Below, one piece after another: positions 42,732-51,243 of a stretch of 64,000 bases of DNA; positions within the stretch are counted from its first letter, which is position 1, and each line of letters opens with the position of its first letter. The notes below the pieces were generated by a model, which worked only from the letters and a program-made list of their open reading frames with translations, was not told where the DNA came from and did not search any database. Both the position numbers and the translations under genes were made by a program. Source of the DNA: Janthinobacterium sp. TND4EL3 (GTDB lineage Bacteria > Pseudomonadota > Gammaproteobacteria > Burkholderiales > Burkholderiaceae_D); contig NZ_FTMV01000007.1 of NCBI RefSeq assembly GCF_900156175.1, forward strand, positions 124,001 to 188,000, in the 5' to 3' direction.

Positions 42732-44228
42732 ATGGACCTTAAAACTTCTGGGGATTGGCCACTGCCTTCCGGCACCTGGTACTTGGATGACGCTGGCGCG
42801 TGGACGATGCAGCGCAGCGCGGACGGGCAGAACGTCTCGCCTTTACTGAGCCAGGCCGATATCGGCAAGCTGATGCACGCCCGCCGCCTGCCCGGCGCCG
42901 CCGGCGAGCCCGTGCGGCAGTTCCCGCCCGAATTCGCGTACGACCCCGCTTCCGGCGTCGCCTTGCAAGTGCCGCCCGACGCGGCTGCCACGCCGTCCGG
43001 GGTGGCGCCTTGGGTTGCGCCTTTCGGCGCACAGGCCGTCAGCGACGTGCCGCCGGCCGGCCCGGCCGGCTTGCGCCAGGCCGGCGTGCCGCTGAAACTG
43101 GCCGACCAGCGCGCGCGCGAAGAACATGCGCAGGCGGAAGTGTCGCTGCCCATGCCGCCGCCGGGCGAGTACGAATTCTTTTCCGCCCGGTTCGGCACCA
43201 GCGCGCCCGCGCTGCTGGCGCTCGACCCGCGCAGGGCCGTGCTGCACGCCTGGCTGCCCGCCTCGAAACGCTGGCTGGCGCTGGACCCCGACCATGGCAG
43301 CCTGCTGGCCGAATCGGACCTGGCCCACGGCGCCTGGCGCGCCGAGCTGGTGCCGGACTTCAATAGCGTGCTGGTCTTGCCGACCAGCCACGGCCTGGCC
43401 TGCATCCGTCCCGACGTGCCTTCGCTCACCTATGTGGTCGAGCACGTGGGCGGCGCGCCGTGCGCGGCCGCGCCCGTCTGGTTCCAGAACCGCCTGTGGG
43501 CCCCGCTGCGCGACGACGACGGCCGCATCCGCTTCGTCAACCTTGACGCGCAACAAAAGCAGGGCAGCGACGTGCTGCTCGACGGCATGATGGATCTGGG
43601 TGCCGTCGGCGCGCCCGTGGCCTACAACCGCATGGCCGTGTGGCCCTGCGCCAACGGCCAGCTCCGGCTGCAGCTGCAGCCGGACGGCAACGTGGCCGCT
43701 TCGTTTACGCCGTGGCCGGAAGGGCTGGTGCCGCATTTCGAATTCGGCAGCCCCTACCTGTCGCGTGACGGCGGCCTGTGGCAGCTGTGCTTTGAAAGCC
43801 GCCGCGGCACCTATGTCTACGTGAAACTGGGCAGCCAGGCCGAGAAGGCCGACGCGCTGGCGCCGCGCCTGTGTTCGGGCAGCTTCAATTACCGCTTCGC
43901 CACCAAGCTGAAAACGGCGCCGTGGGAAGAGCCGGAACACGGCGACGACGGCGGCAAGAACCAGGCCGTCATGCCGCTGCTCGAATCGGGCGGCGGCAAC
44001 AGCGTCTTCGGCGTCAAGTTTGCCACCAGCGCCGGCCTGTCCAGCGTGCTGCGTTCGAGCGAGCGCCTGGCGGCCCAGCTGGTGCAGGACGATGAATTGC
44101 GCGAAACCGTGTTCCACACCTTCGCCGTCAGCGAGCCGTGGCGCGTACGCCTGTTTGTACATGAAGGCACGCTGTGGGCCTACCACCCGCTGCTGTCGCG
44201 CATCGATGGCTGGGCCTTGCAGGCATGA
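42732..44228 (+). CDS. tubulin-like cluster protein A: soluble protein of unknown function
   Basis: A 498-residue protein with no signal peptide and no membrane segment. I do not recognise a family. The start MDLKTSGDWPLPSG (42732) is preferred to an upstream in-frame ATG. The first ~150 residues are Pro/Ala-rich and probably partly unstructured (PPDAAATPSGVAPW, MPPPGEYEF). From residue ~150 to 420 there are repeating short beta-type blocks around LHAWLPASKRWLALD, LVLPTSHGLACI, FQNRLWAPLRDDDGRIRF and GGLWQLCFESRRGTYVYV, which suggest a beta-propeller. Its TGA overlaps the ATG of the next gene, so the two are coupled. Gene order makes it the first component of the tubulin-like cluster. Confidence 0.75.
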   Translation: MDLKTSGDWPLPSGTWYLDDAGAWTMQRSADGQNVSPLLSQADIGKLMHARRLPGAAGEPVRQFPPEFAYDPASGVALQVPPDAAATPSGVAPWVAPFGAQAVSDVPPAGPAGLRQAGVPLKLADQRAREEHAQAEVSLPMPPPGEYEFFSARFGTSAPALLALDPRRAVLHAWLPASKRWLALDPDHGSLLAESDLAHGAWRAELVPDFNSVLVLPTSHGLACIRPDVPSLTYVVEHVGGAPCAAAPVWFQNRLWAPLRDDDGRIRFVNLDAQQKQGSDVLLDGMMDLGAVGAPVAYNRMAVWPCANGQLRLQLQPDGNVAASFTPWPEGLVPHFEFGSPYLSRDGGLWQLCFESRRGTYVYVKLGSQAEKADALAPRLCSGSFNYRFATKLKTAPWEEPEHGDDGGKNQAVMPLLESGGGNSVFGVKFATSAGLSSVLRSSERLAAQLVQDDELRETVFHTFAVSEPWRVRLFVHEGTLWAYHPLLSRIDGWALQA

Positions 44229-45694
44229 AGGCGCGCTTACTGACCGTGGCCTGCGCCGCGTTTTTCAGCGCCGCCGCCGCGCACGCGGCCGGCATCCAGC
44301 AGGCGTTCTTGGTGCAAAACTCGGGCTGGATGGAGCCGTTCTATACGGATGAACATTCGCAATTGAAAGCCCTCGTGGGCGCCGTGGCGCAGGCCGCCAC
44401 GGGGCCGTCCGACAAGGTCTACACCCTGGCCTTCAGCCAGAGCAGCGGCAGCAATGTGTCGCCATCGCTGATCGGGCAGGGGCAGGGCGGCGCCGGCGTG
44501 GCCGGCCAGCTGGCCAGTCTGGGCCTGGCGCGCAAGGGCGCCGGCGGTGCGCTGGCCGACACGGACTTCCAGGAAGCCGTCACCAAGACCATCACGGGGC
44601 CGTTCCAGTCCGCCTCCGGCATCGTGTGGATCTTTACGAATAACAAGAACAGCCCGAACAACGACAGCCAGACGGCCGAACGCAACCGCGATTTTTACCG
44701 CTTGCTGCACCTGGAGCCGTCGATCACCAAGACGGTGGTGTTTCCGCTGCGCATGCCCGTGCAGGGCAAGCTGTACAGCGCCAAGGGCTTGATGGTGTAC
44801 GCGCTTGCCTACGGCCAGCCCGCGGCCGAGGCATTGACCCGCATCCTGGCCGAGGGGCGGCTGTCGCAAGTGCTGACGCGCCCGCCCGCGCGCCTGAAAC
44901 CGGTGGACCAGGATGCCGTGCGCATCGTGCCCCAGTCCGTCAAGAACAGCCCCAATGTGCACGCCAGCCTGGGCCGCGACGGGCGCACCATCGTGCTCGA
45001 CGTCGATGCGGCGAAGCTGGTGCCGCAGGTGGTGCTGCAGGCGTCGCTGCAAAACATGTTTTTCCCGTACGTGATCGACAGCGCCAAGGTACACGCCAGC
45101 CTGGCGGGCCAGAACGCGCCGCTGCACGTTGCGCCAGATCAAATCCGCCAGCTGCAGCCGGGCGCCAGCCAGTCCGTGCAGGTGCAGTTTGCGTTGCCGA
45201 TGGCGCAGATCCCGTCGCCGTGGTCGGCGCAGGCGATGGCCGCCATGGGCAAGCAGGTGCTGCTGCCCCTGCAGGCGCAGGTGGGCCTGTCGGAACAGCG
45301 GCTGGCGCTGGCGTCCAGCTTCGGCAAGGACCTGCAGGAACTGTTCCCCGGCGACCCGATCTCGGAAATGTTCACGCCGCCCGACAGCGTGCGCGCCTCG
45401 CAGGCAACGATACCGCTGCTGGTGCGCATCCAGTATCCGCTGCTGCCAGTGCTGGCGCTGCTGGGCGGCTTGCTGGCGTTCGTGCTGGGCTTGCTGGCGC
45501 TGGGCTTGCTTGGTACGCGCGCCACGCGCTACAAGGTGATGGCCGACGGCGTGCAGCGGCAAGTGCTGCTCAAACCGTTCAAAAGCGTGCAGATCCGCGA
45601 TGATGACGGCCGTGACATTGGCGAACTCAAGCGTGGCCTGGGCAAGCCGGTCGTCGTGCGTGTGGCCGAAGGCCATAGCCTGAGCCTGGCCTGA
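44225..45694 (+). CDS. tubulin-like cluster protein B: exported, membrane-anchored vWA-like protein
   Basis: A 489-residue protein. Residues 1-22 are a signal peptide (LLTVACAAFFSAAAAHAA). The mature N terminus (AFLVQNSGWMEPFY, ~28-40) sits where a von Willebrand factor A domain has its DxSxS metal site, but the key Asp is Gln31 and the second Ser is Trp35. Further vWA-like features are VYTLAFSQSSG and SGIVWIFTNNKNS. A beta-rich middle domain follows (about 230-400). One transmembrane helix (LLPVLALLGGLLAFVLGLLALGLLG, ~405-430) places the ~59-residue tail (VQIRDDDGRDIGELKRG) in the cytosol. It starts in the stop codon of protein A. It could connect periplasm and cytosolic GTPase. Confidence 0.72.
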   Translation: MKARLLTVACAAFFSAAAAHAAGIQQAFLVQNSGWMEPFYTDEHSQLKALVGAVAQAATGPSDKVYTLAFSQSSGSNVSPSLIGQGQGGAGVAGQLASLGLARKGAGGALADTDFQEAVTKTITGPFQSASGIVWIFTNNKNSPNNDSQTAERNRDFYRLLHLEPSITKTVVFPLRMPVQGKLYSAKGLMVYALAYGQPAAEALTRILAEGRLSQVLTRPPARLKPVDQDAVRIVPQSVKNSPNVHASLGRDGRTIVLDVDAAKLVPQVVLQASLQNMFFPYVIDSAKVHASLAGQNAPLHVAPDQIRQLQPGASQSVQVQFALPMAQIPSPWSAQAMAAMGKQVLLPLQAQVGLSEQRLALASSFGKDLQELFPGDPISEMFTPPDSVRASQATIPLLVRIQYPLLPVLALLGGLLAFVLGLLALGLLGTRATRYKVMADGVQRQVLLKPFKSVQIRDDDGRDIGELKRGLGKPVVVRVAEGHSLSLA

Positions 45695-45741
45695 GCAACG
45701 ATACCCTAAAAATTACTTCCATTTTTCATTAGAGGCATACC

Positions 45742-46191
45742 ATGGCGCAAGACACACCCAAAGACAACGCTGGCTTTACCTTGCCGGCCCCCGTAGCGGC
45801 CCCGGCGTCCGCGCCGCCCGCCGCCGACGCGTCCGCCGCCGGCGCGGCCAGCACCGCCACCACCGAGCCTGCGCCTGCGTTCGACGCGGCCGCCACCACG
45901 GACACCTCGTCGCGCGACACCCTGATTGGCGGCGTCGTGCTGCTATTGCTGTTCGTCGCCTTTTTCTTTGCCAAGAATGCCTATGCGAACGGCCTGGTGG
46001 CCAAGCGCGTGCCGCCGAACAAGGCCAATGCCTCGGGCTGGTGGCTGTTCATCTTCCTGGCCAGCCTGGCGACCGGTGTCGTGCTGGCGGCCGTGAACGC
46101 GCATAAATTCCTCGCGCCACTGTTCATGGGACCGCTGGTGCTGGTGGGCCTGGTAGCGTTGCTGTTGACGTTCACCTCCAGCCGCCGCTAA
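45742..46191 (+). CDS. tubulin-like cluster protein C: small three-helix membrane protein
   Basis: A 149-residue protein of no known family. Residues 1-58 are Ala/Pro/Thr-rich and low-complexity, and presumably flexible. Three hydrophobic helices follow: LIGGVVLLLLFVAFFFA (61-77), WWLFIFLASLATGVVLAA (100-117) and PLFMGPLVLVGLVALLLTF (126-144). The short loop between the first two (KRVPPNKANASG) is basic. It lies 47 bases after protein B and 30 bases before the tubulin-like gene. It is a candidate membrane anchor for the tubulin-like protein. Confidence 0.72.
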   Translation: MAQDTPKDNAGFTLPAPVAAPASAPPAADASAAGAASTATTEPAPAFDAAATTDTSSRDTLIGGVVLLLLFVAFFFAKNAYANGLVAKRVPPNKANASGWWLFIFLASLATGVVLAAVNAHKFLAPLFMGPLVLVGLVALLLTFTSSRR

Positions 46192-46221
46192 GCGGCAACC
46201 CGTTTCATCCAAGGAATCACC

Positions 46222-49200
46222 ATGGCAGAGAACCTGAACCAAACCATCCCCGGCGGCGCCAGCGAGCGCAAGCAGGACAAGATCATCGAACTGCGCCCGA
46301 CCCTGTTCATCGGCATCGGCGGCACGGGCATGCAGGTGCTGATGCGCGTGCGCCGGCGCATCCTCAACACCCTGTGGGGCGGGGCGGGCCACCGCACGCG
46401 CATCGAGGGGCTGGCCGACTTTCCCATCGCGCAATTCATCCATTTCGACCTCGACAATGGCGCCGTGATCGAAAGCGGCGAGTCGCAGGCGAAGGACTTG
46501 CAGTTCGACCAGGTGAAGTTCACGGATGACGACAAGGTGGTCGAATCGTTCGACATGGACAAGTACAGCCGTGATGAAGATTCCTTGGAGAAATATCCGC
46601 ACATCAAGGAATGGCTGCCGCTGACGCCGCAGCGCATCCGCGAGCTGCGTTTCGACATGAGCAGCGGCGCGGGCCAGATCCGCGCCGTGTCGCGCCTGTA
46701 TTTCTTCGACAAGTATGCGAAGATCCGCGACAAGATCCGCTTGAAGCTGAAGGCGCTGAAGGCGGGCCTGTCGCACGAGCGCCAGCTGGCCGAGCTGGGC
46801 TTGCGCATGGAAACGAACCGTTTCCGCATCGTCATCGTCGGTTCCGTGGCCGGCGGCACGGGGTCCGGTTCCTTCCTCGACATGGGCTTGCTGGCGCGCT
46901 GGCTGGCGCGCAGCGAAGTGGGCGCGGCCGACGTGGAGCTGATGCTGTTCTTGCCGACCGGCTACACCAAGGCCAACAAGGACCGGGTCGAGGCCAACGG
47001 TTATGCGGCGCTGATGGAGCTGGAATCGGCCATGATGGGCAACAAGGGCTATGTGGGTCGCTGGGATGCGTATGACCGCCCGGAACTGACGCGCGAGCCG
47101 TACAGCGAGGTGTACCTGATCGATTCGGGCAACCTTGCCCAGCAGCACACCAAGGATGTCAGCGACGTCTACCACATGGTCGCCGACTCGCTGTTCGAGG
47201 ATTTCGCCTCGGCCGACTTCGCGCGCGCCAAGCGCTCGATCGCCGTCAACCAGGCGCAGCACAAGAACTCGCTGTACAACGCGCCCGTGCCGCAAGACCG
47301 CTTCGGCGACATGCGTTTGTATTTCTCGAAGCGCTTTTCCTCGTTCGGCATGGCCGTGCTCGATACACGCCAGGAAGCGGCGCGCGACGAGCGGGCCCAC
47401 CGCTGGGCCGGCGCCATGCTGCAGGCGTTCTTCGGCGTGGGCGGCACGGATGCGGGCGCCAACCGCGCCACGGATACGCAGCGCGATAATTTCCTCGCTG
47501 CAAATATGTTCCTGAAGGGAACGCCATTCAGCGATTTCCCCGAGTTTTCCGACAAGAGCATCGAACTGAAGCGCTCCAGCGGCGACTTCATCGACTTCCG
47601 CGTCGTCGATGAATTGCTGGAAGACCGCCACGGCCATCTGCTGGCCGGCGTGGAGAACCGGGTCAACACGCGCATCAACGATATCCGCACGGGCTTTGAG
47701 CGCAGCGAATGGCCGGCCCAGGTGCGCGACGCCATGAAACACCTGGAGCGCGACGCCGTGCGCGACCAGGATTCCACGGCCGACACGACGGAAGACCGCA
47801 TCAGCAAGCGCCGCCGCGAAGTGCTCGACGACGTCAAGAAAGTCGTGCGCGACCAGCTGTATGGCTATCTTGATAATAAAGAATTCGGCGGCCTGGAATA
47901 CGTGCTGTCGCTGGTGGAACAGATCAAGGACCGCATCGAGGCGCCGGGCAGCGGCTTGACGGCGCAGATCGGCAACAATGCCGAGCGTTACCGCGAAATC
48001 AAGGAAGCCGTGCGCTCGCGCGAATACGAACGCCTGCTGAACAACCTCGAACAGACGCGCAGCACCTTCGGTTTCCTCAGCAATGGTGAAAAGCAGGCCG
48101 GCGTGGTGATGGATCATCTGCGCACGGAAATGGCGAATGCGCTGAAATTCCATCTGCGCGCCAAGGCGGCGGACGAGTCCGTCATCCTGCTGGGCGAACT
48201 GTCGCGCTGGCTGGGCAACCGGGTCGGCGTCGATGCGCAGGGCCGCGCGCAGTGGAATGGCCTGGTGGGCGAGCTGCAATCTGGCCGCGAAGGCGTGCTG
48301 GCCATGCTGGCCGAACTCAAAACGGCCAATACCATCCTGCAAAAGGACCTGGACAAGGAACACGCGACCCTGATCGTCATTCCCGTCACGGAAAAAGACA
48401 TCGCGCTGCCGTCGGCGGCCACCTTGCGCCAGTGGGCCGATGATGCGTTCAAGGACATGGGCGGCTCGAAAGCGCTGTTCCCCATGCTGGGCGAACCGGC
48501 GCAGCGGGGCTTGATCCTGGCCAAGGTCACGCGCATGGCGGAGAACATGATCGCCACGGCGGGCCTGGCCGAAGGGGCGACGAGCACGCCCGACCCGCTG
48601 TTCGAAGCGCTGGAACAGATGGACGTGTCCGAACGCCTGGACCGCTTCCGCAAGTTGCTGGCCTGCTCCATGCCGTGGATCGACGCCAATATGGCGGGCG
48701 ACTTCACGGTCGTGTCGGACCAGTTCAAGTGCGTGATCGGCGTGGCCAACGCGGCCGGCTTCAAGGCCAGGTTTGGCGCCGAGCTCGAATCGTGCGTGCC
48801 GACCCAGGTGGGCATCACGGTGAGCCAGCTGGAAATCGTCGAGACGGGCATCCGCGGGCGCGCCGTCTGCTATTGCGAACTGGCCGGCGTGCCGATGACA
48901 GTGCTGCGGGGCCTGGAAGGCTGGCGCACGAGCTACCGCAAGGAAGGCGACAACGACAAGGCGCCGACCCACACGCATATTGATCCAACGCAATTCACGC
49001 ACCCGATCGCGCCGAATACCGATGAAATGAAACGCCTGGCCGAGGATTTCGGCGAGTTCCTGCAAGCGATCATGCTGGGCGTGCTGACGCGCCATACGGG
49101 CAGGGTCGTGCCGCCGGGCCAGTACCAGTTTGCCGTCGAACCGGGCGATCTGCGCCGCATCGGCAATGAACGGGCCATCCGCCAGAACGGCATGCCCGCC

Positions 49201-49920
49201 TCGTACGAGAAAAACATCGCCCTGCGCATCGAGGAAAAACTGACGGCGCTTGACGCCGTGCAGACGGCGGCCATGGCGGCGCTGGCAAAATACTATGAAC
49301 GCACGGTGTATGCGCCCAAGCTGGTGGCGCAGGCCGACGGCTCGCAACTGCCCTACGTCGGCTTTGGCAGCGCCATTTCCGCCGAGGTGGGCGCGCGCCT
49401 GCGCGAGTCGGCGCGCCGCAAGGGCATGGCCAGCGATGAGCTGGAGCGCACGGTGCAAGCCTTGCTGGGCCGCCTGAAGGAGTGGGCGAACGTCATCGGC
49501 GATTCCGACGGCGACGCCTACGACTGGGAAGTGCGCGAGCCGGAAGCGGACGGCCTGCCGCGCCTGAAATATGCGATCAAGGCGGAAATGCTGGAAGCGG
49601 GACGACTGGAGCAGCTGCTGCGCCCGGCCAGCGCGCCGGCCGCCGCCGTGGCGCCGGTCTTCGGCATGGCGCCGCCACCGCTGGGCGGCATGCCGCCGCC
49701 GCTGGTGGAACACCAGTATTTCCTGGGTATTAACGGCCAGCAACAGGGGCCGTTTAGCGCCCAGCAGATCGTGCAGTACGTGCAGGCGGGCCAGGTCGCG
49801 CCAGCGACCACGAAGGTGTGGCGCGCCGGCTTGCCGGCCTGGACCGACCTGGCCCAGTTCGCCGAACTGGCGCCCCTGTTCCTCAGCGCGCCGCCACCGT
49901 TGATGCCGCCGCCCTTGTGA
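46222..49920 (+). CDS. tubulin/FtsZ-superfamily protein with C-terminal GYF_2 domain
   Basis: A 1232-residue cytosolic protein, no signal peptide. The N-terminal domain is tubulin-like: the first phosphate loop is FIGIGGTGMQ (31-36) and the GTP-binding G-box is AGGTGSGSF (210-217), matching the GGGTG(S/A)G tubulin signature; this is the distant branch covered by Pfam Tubulin_2. About residues 500-750 are rich in charged helices (RISKRRREVLDDVKKVVRD, YERLLNNLEQTRSTFGF), suggesting a coiled or helical insert. After a Pro-rich linker (APPPLGGMPPPL), residues ~1160-1220 form a GYF_2 (DUF4339) domain: QYFLGINGQQQGPFSAQQI...VWRAGLPAWTDL. Real FtsZ and TubZ are far shorter (350-450). It is central to the six-gene cluster. 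Confidence 0.85.
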   Translation: MAENLNQTIPGGASERKQDKIIELRPTLFIGIGGTGMQVLMRVRRRILNTLWGGAGHRTRIEGLADFPIAQFIHFDLDNGAVIESGESQAKDLQFDQVKFTDDDKVVESFDMDKYSRDEDSLEKYPHIKEWLPLTPQRIRELRFDMSSGAGQIRAVSRLYFFDKYAKIRDKIRLKLKALKAGLSHERQLAELGLRMETNRFRIVIVGSVAGGTGSGSFLDMGLLARWLARSEVGAADVELMLFLPTGYTKANKDRVEANGYAALMELESAMMGNKGYVGRWDAYDRPELTREPYSEVYLIDSGNLAQQHTKDVSDVYHMVADSLFEDFASADFARAKRSIAVNQAQHKNSLYNAPVPQDRFGDMRLYFSKRFSSFGMAVLDTRQEAARDERAHRWAGAMLQAFFGVGGTDAGANRATDTQRDNFLAANMFLKGTPFSDFPEFSDKSIELKRSSGDFIDFRVVDELLEDRHGHLLAGVENRVNTRINDIRTGFERSEWPAQVRDAMKHLERDAVRDQDSTADTTEDRISKRRREVLDDVKKVVRDQLYGYLDNKEFGGLEYVLSLVEQIKDRIEAPGSGLTAQIGNNAERYREIKEAVRSREYERLLNNLEQTRSTFGFLSNGEKQAGVVMDHLRTEMANALKFHLRAKAADESVILLGELSRWLGNRVGVDAQGRAQWNGLVGELQSGREGVLAMLAELKTANTILQKDLDKEHATLIVIPVTEKDIALPSAATLRQWADDAFKDMGGSKALFPMLGEPAQRGLILAKVTRMAENMIATAGLAEGATSTPDPLFEALEQMDVSERLDRFRKLLACSMPWIDANMAGDFTVVSDQFKCVIGVANAAGFKARFGAELESCVPTQVGITVSQLEIVETGIRGRAVCYCELAGVPMTVLRGLEGWRTSYRKEGDNDKAPTHTHIDPTQFTHPIAPNTDEMKRLAEDFGEFLQAIMLGVLTRHTGRVVPPGQYQFAVEPGDLRRIGNERAIRQNGMPASYEKNIALRIEEKLTALDAVQTAAMAALAKYYERTVYAPKLVAQADGSQLPYVGFGSAISAEVGARLRESARRKGMASDELERTVQALLGRLKEWANVIGDSDGDAYDWEVREPEADGLPRLKYAIKAEMLEAGRLEQLLRPASAPAAAVAPVFGMAPPPLGGMPPPLVEHQYFLGINGQQQGPFSAQQIVQYVQAGQVAPATTKVWRAGLPAWTDLAQFAELAPLFLSAPPPLMPPPL

Positions 49921-49953
49921 ACGCTGGAATGACGTTGGAATGAAGGATTAGTT

Positions 49954-51231
49954 TTGGATATCTGCATCAAATGTAAGACCGGCCTGTGGACCGCCGTCAG
50001 CCATTGCCCGTATTGCGGGCAGGCGCAGGCGGGCGCAGCCCAGCCATCCGCGCCCGCGGCGCCGGCCGTGCCGCCACCGCTGCCGGCCGTGCCGCCACCG
50101 CTGCCGGCCGTGCCAGCGCCTGTGCCACCGCCTGTGCCTGTAGCGCCGCCGGCGGCGCCCAAGCCGGCGCCGGTGCCCGTGCCGCCCGCGCCGAAGCCGC
50201 CGCCCATACCCGTTTCCATGCCGACAGCGGACAGCCAGAAGCCGGTTGCGCCCGCTGCCGTGCCGCCGCCGGCGGCGCCCAAGCCCGCTTCTGCGCCCAG
50301 GCCAGTACCGGCGCCGGTAACACCGCCGCCAGCGCCGCCGCGCAAGTGGCTGCGCTGGCTGGGCGGCGCTGCCGTGCTGGCGGCTGTCGTTGTCTACATG
50401 AACGGCAAGCCGGGAGGCAAGAATGAATCGGCTTGCAACGATGCCATCGACAGCGGCCTCAAGCTGGTGACGAACGGCAGCCTGGACGGCGCCCGCCAGA
50501 AGCTGGCGACGGCGAAGCTGGCGTGCACGGGCAAGTCCAGCGCCAAGGCGGACGACTTGCAGGCGGCCATCGCCAAGGCAGGGGCCGCCTCTGGCGACTG
50601 CCAGCGCAGCGTGCGCGCCATCGAGCGCGACATCGACGGCCACCGCCTGCAAAGCGCGGCCAAGGGCATCGCCGCGCTCGACGCCGATTGCGCGGGCGCG
50701 GCCAGTGCGGAATCGTTGCGCAAGCAGCTGGCCCGCCAGCAGGCGGCGGCCGCCTCGGTACAGGTGGGCGTGCGCCAGGCCCTCGACGGCAAGGATGCGG
50801 CGGCGGCGCAGAACGGCATCGCCCGGCTCGAAGCGATCGACCGCGAAGCTTTGGCATTGCCGCAATTGAAGGCCGATGTCCAGGCGCTGTCGGCGCCAGC
50901 GCCCGTGCCCGCACCGGTCGCGGCGCCCGCGCCCGCACCGGCAATGCTGGAGACGGCGCCTGCGCGCGCGGCGGAACGCCCGGCCGTGGCAGAGCGCCGC
51001 CCCGTGGAAACGGCGCCCGTGGACAATGGCGCGGCCATGCGCAACGAGATGGCGCAAGCGTTCCTGCGCGACGCCGAGCGTTCGCTGGCGGAAGGCAAGT
51101 TCGACGCGGCCAAGACGTATCTGGAAAGCGCGCGCCGCGCCGATCCGGGCAATGCGCGCCTCGACAATCTGTCGCGCCGCATCCGCGAGCGCGAACGGCA
51201 AGTGCTGCAGACGGAAACGACGATTAAATAG
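49954..51231 (+). CDS. tubulin-like cluster protein D: zinc ribbon, proline-rich, transmembrane, TPR-like protein
   Basis: A 425-residue protein starting with TTG at 49954 (GAAGGA upstream). Four parts are visible: a zinc ribbon with Cys4, Cys7, Cys18 and Cys21 (CxxC-x10-CxxC); a very proline-rich tract from residue 38 to 129, including a 7-residue tandem repeat (PAVPPPL); one transmembrane helix (WLRWLGGAAVLAAVVVYM, 132-149); and a helical extracytoplasmic part with two further cysteines at least, ending in a TPR-like pair (FLRDAERSLAEGKFDAAKTYLESARRADPGN). The cytosolic proline-rich tract is a plausible ligand for the GYF_2 domain of the preceding protein. No family recognised as a whole. 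Confidence 0.78.
   Translation: MDICIKCKTGLWTAVSHCPYCGQAQAGAAQPSAPAAPAVPPPLPAVPPPLPAVPAPVPPPVPVAPPAAPKPAPVPVPPAPKPPPIPVSMPTADSQKPVAPAAVPPPAAPKPASAPRPVPAPVTPPPAPPRKWLRWLGGAAVLAAVVVYMNGKPGGKNESACNDAIDSGLKLVTNGSLDGARQKLATAKLACTGKSSAKADDLQAAIAKAGAASGDCQRSVRAIERDIDGHRLQSAAKGIAALDADCAGAASAESLRKQLARQQAAAASVQVGVRQALDGKDAAAAQNGIARLEAIDREALALPQLKADVQALSAPAPVPAPVAAPAPAPAMLETAPARAAERPAVAERRPVETAPVDNGAAMRNEMAQAFLRDAERSLAEGKFDAAKTYLESARRADPGNARLDNLSRRIRERERQVLQTETTIK
50062..50114 (+). repeat. 21-bp tandem repeat encoding the PAVPPPL units
   Basis: The 21-base unit beginning CCGGCCGTGCCGCCACCG occurs at 50062-50082 and again at 50083-50103, with a third partial copy to 50114. It stays in frame and enlarges the proline-rich tract of cluster protein D. 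Confidence 0.75.
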
Positions 51232-51243
51232 ACCGGAGAGAAC

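Noticed and set aside
45943-49743. 1266-codon open frame antisense to the tubulin-like gene
   Set aside because: Its translation is low-complexity, rich in Arg, His, Ala and Gln, with no motifs; it is the expected mirror of a GC-rich gene whose third codon positions are G or C. The same holds for long antisense frames over uvrD (2315-4753), polA (7356-10421), glcDE (27349-30087) and coxA (57643-60219).
46222-49920. Assignment of the large protein as cell-division FtsZ
   Set aside because: It is three times too long, shares only the glycine-rich loops, and sits outside any division cluster. The normal ftsZ is expected elsewhere in the chromosome.
50030-50340. Proline-rich repeats as a CRISPR-like or phase-variable array
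   Set aside because: The two-and-a-half 21-bp units stay in frame inside a gene, have no spacers and encode PAVPPPL; this is protein repeat expansion.
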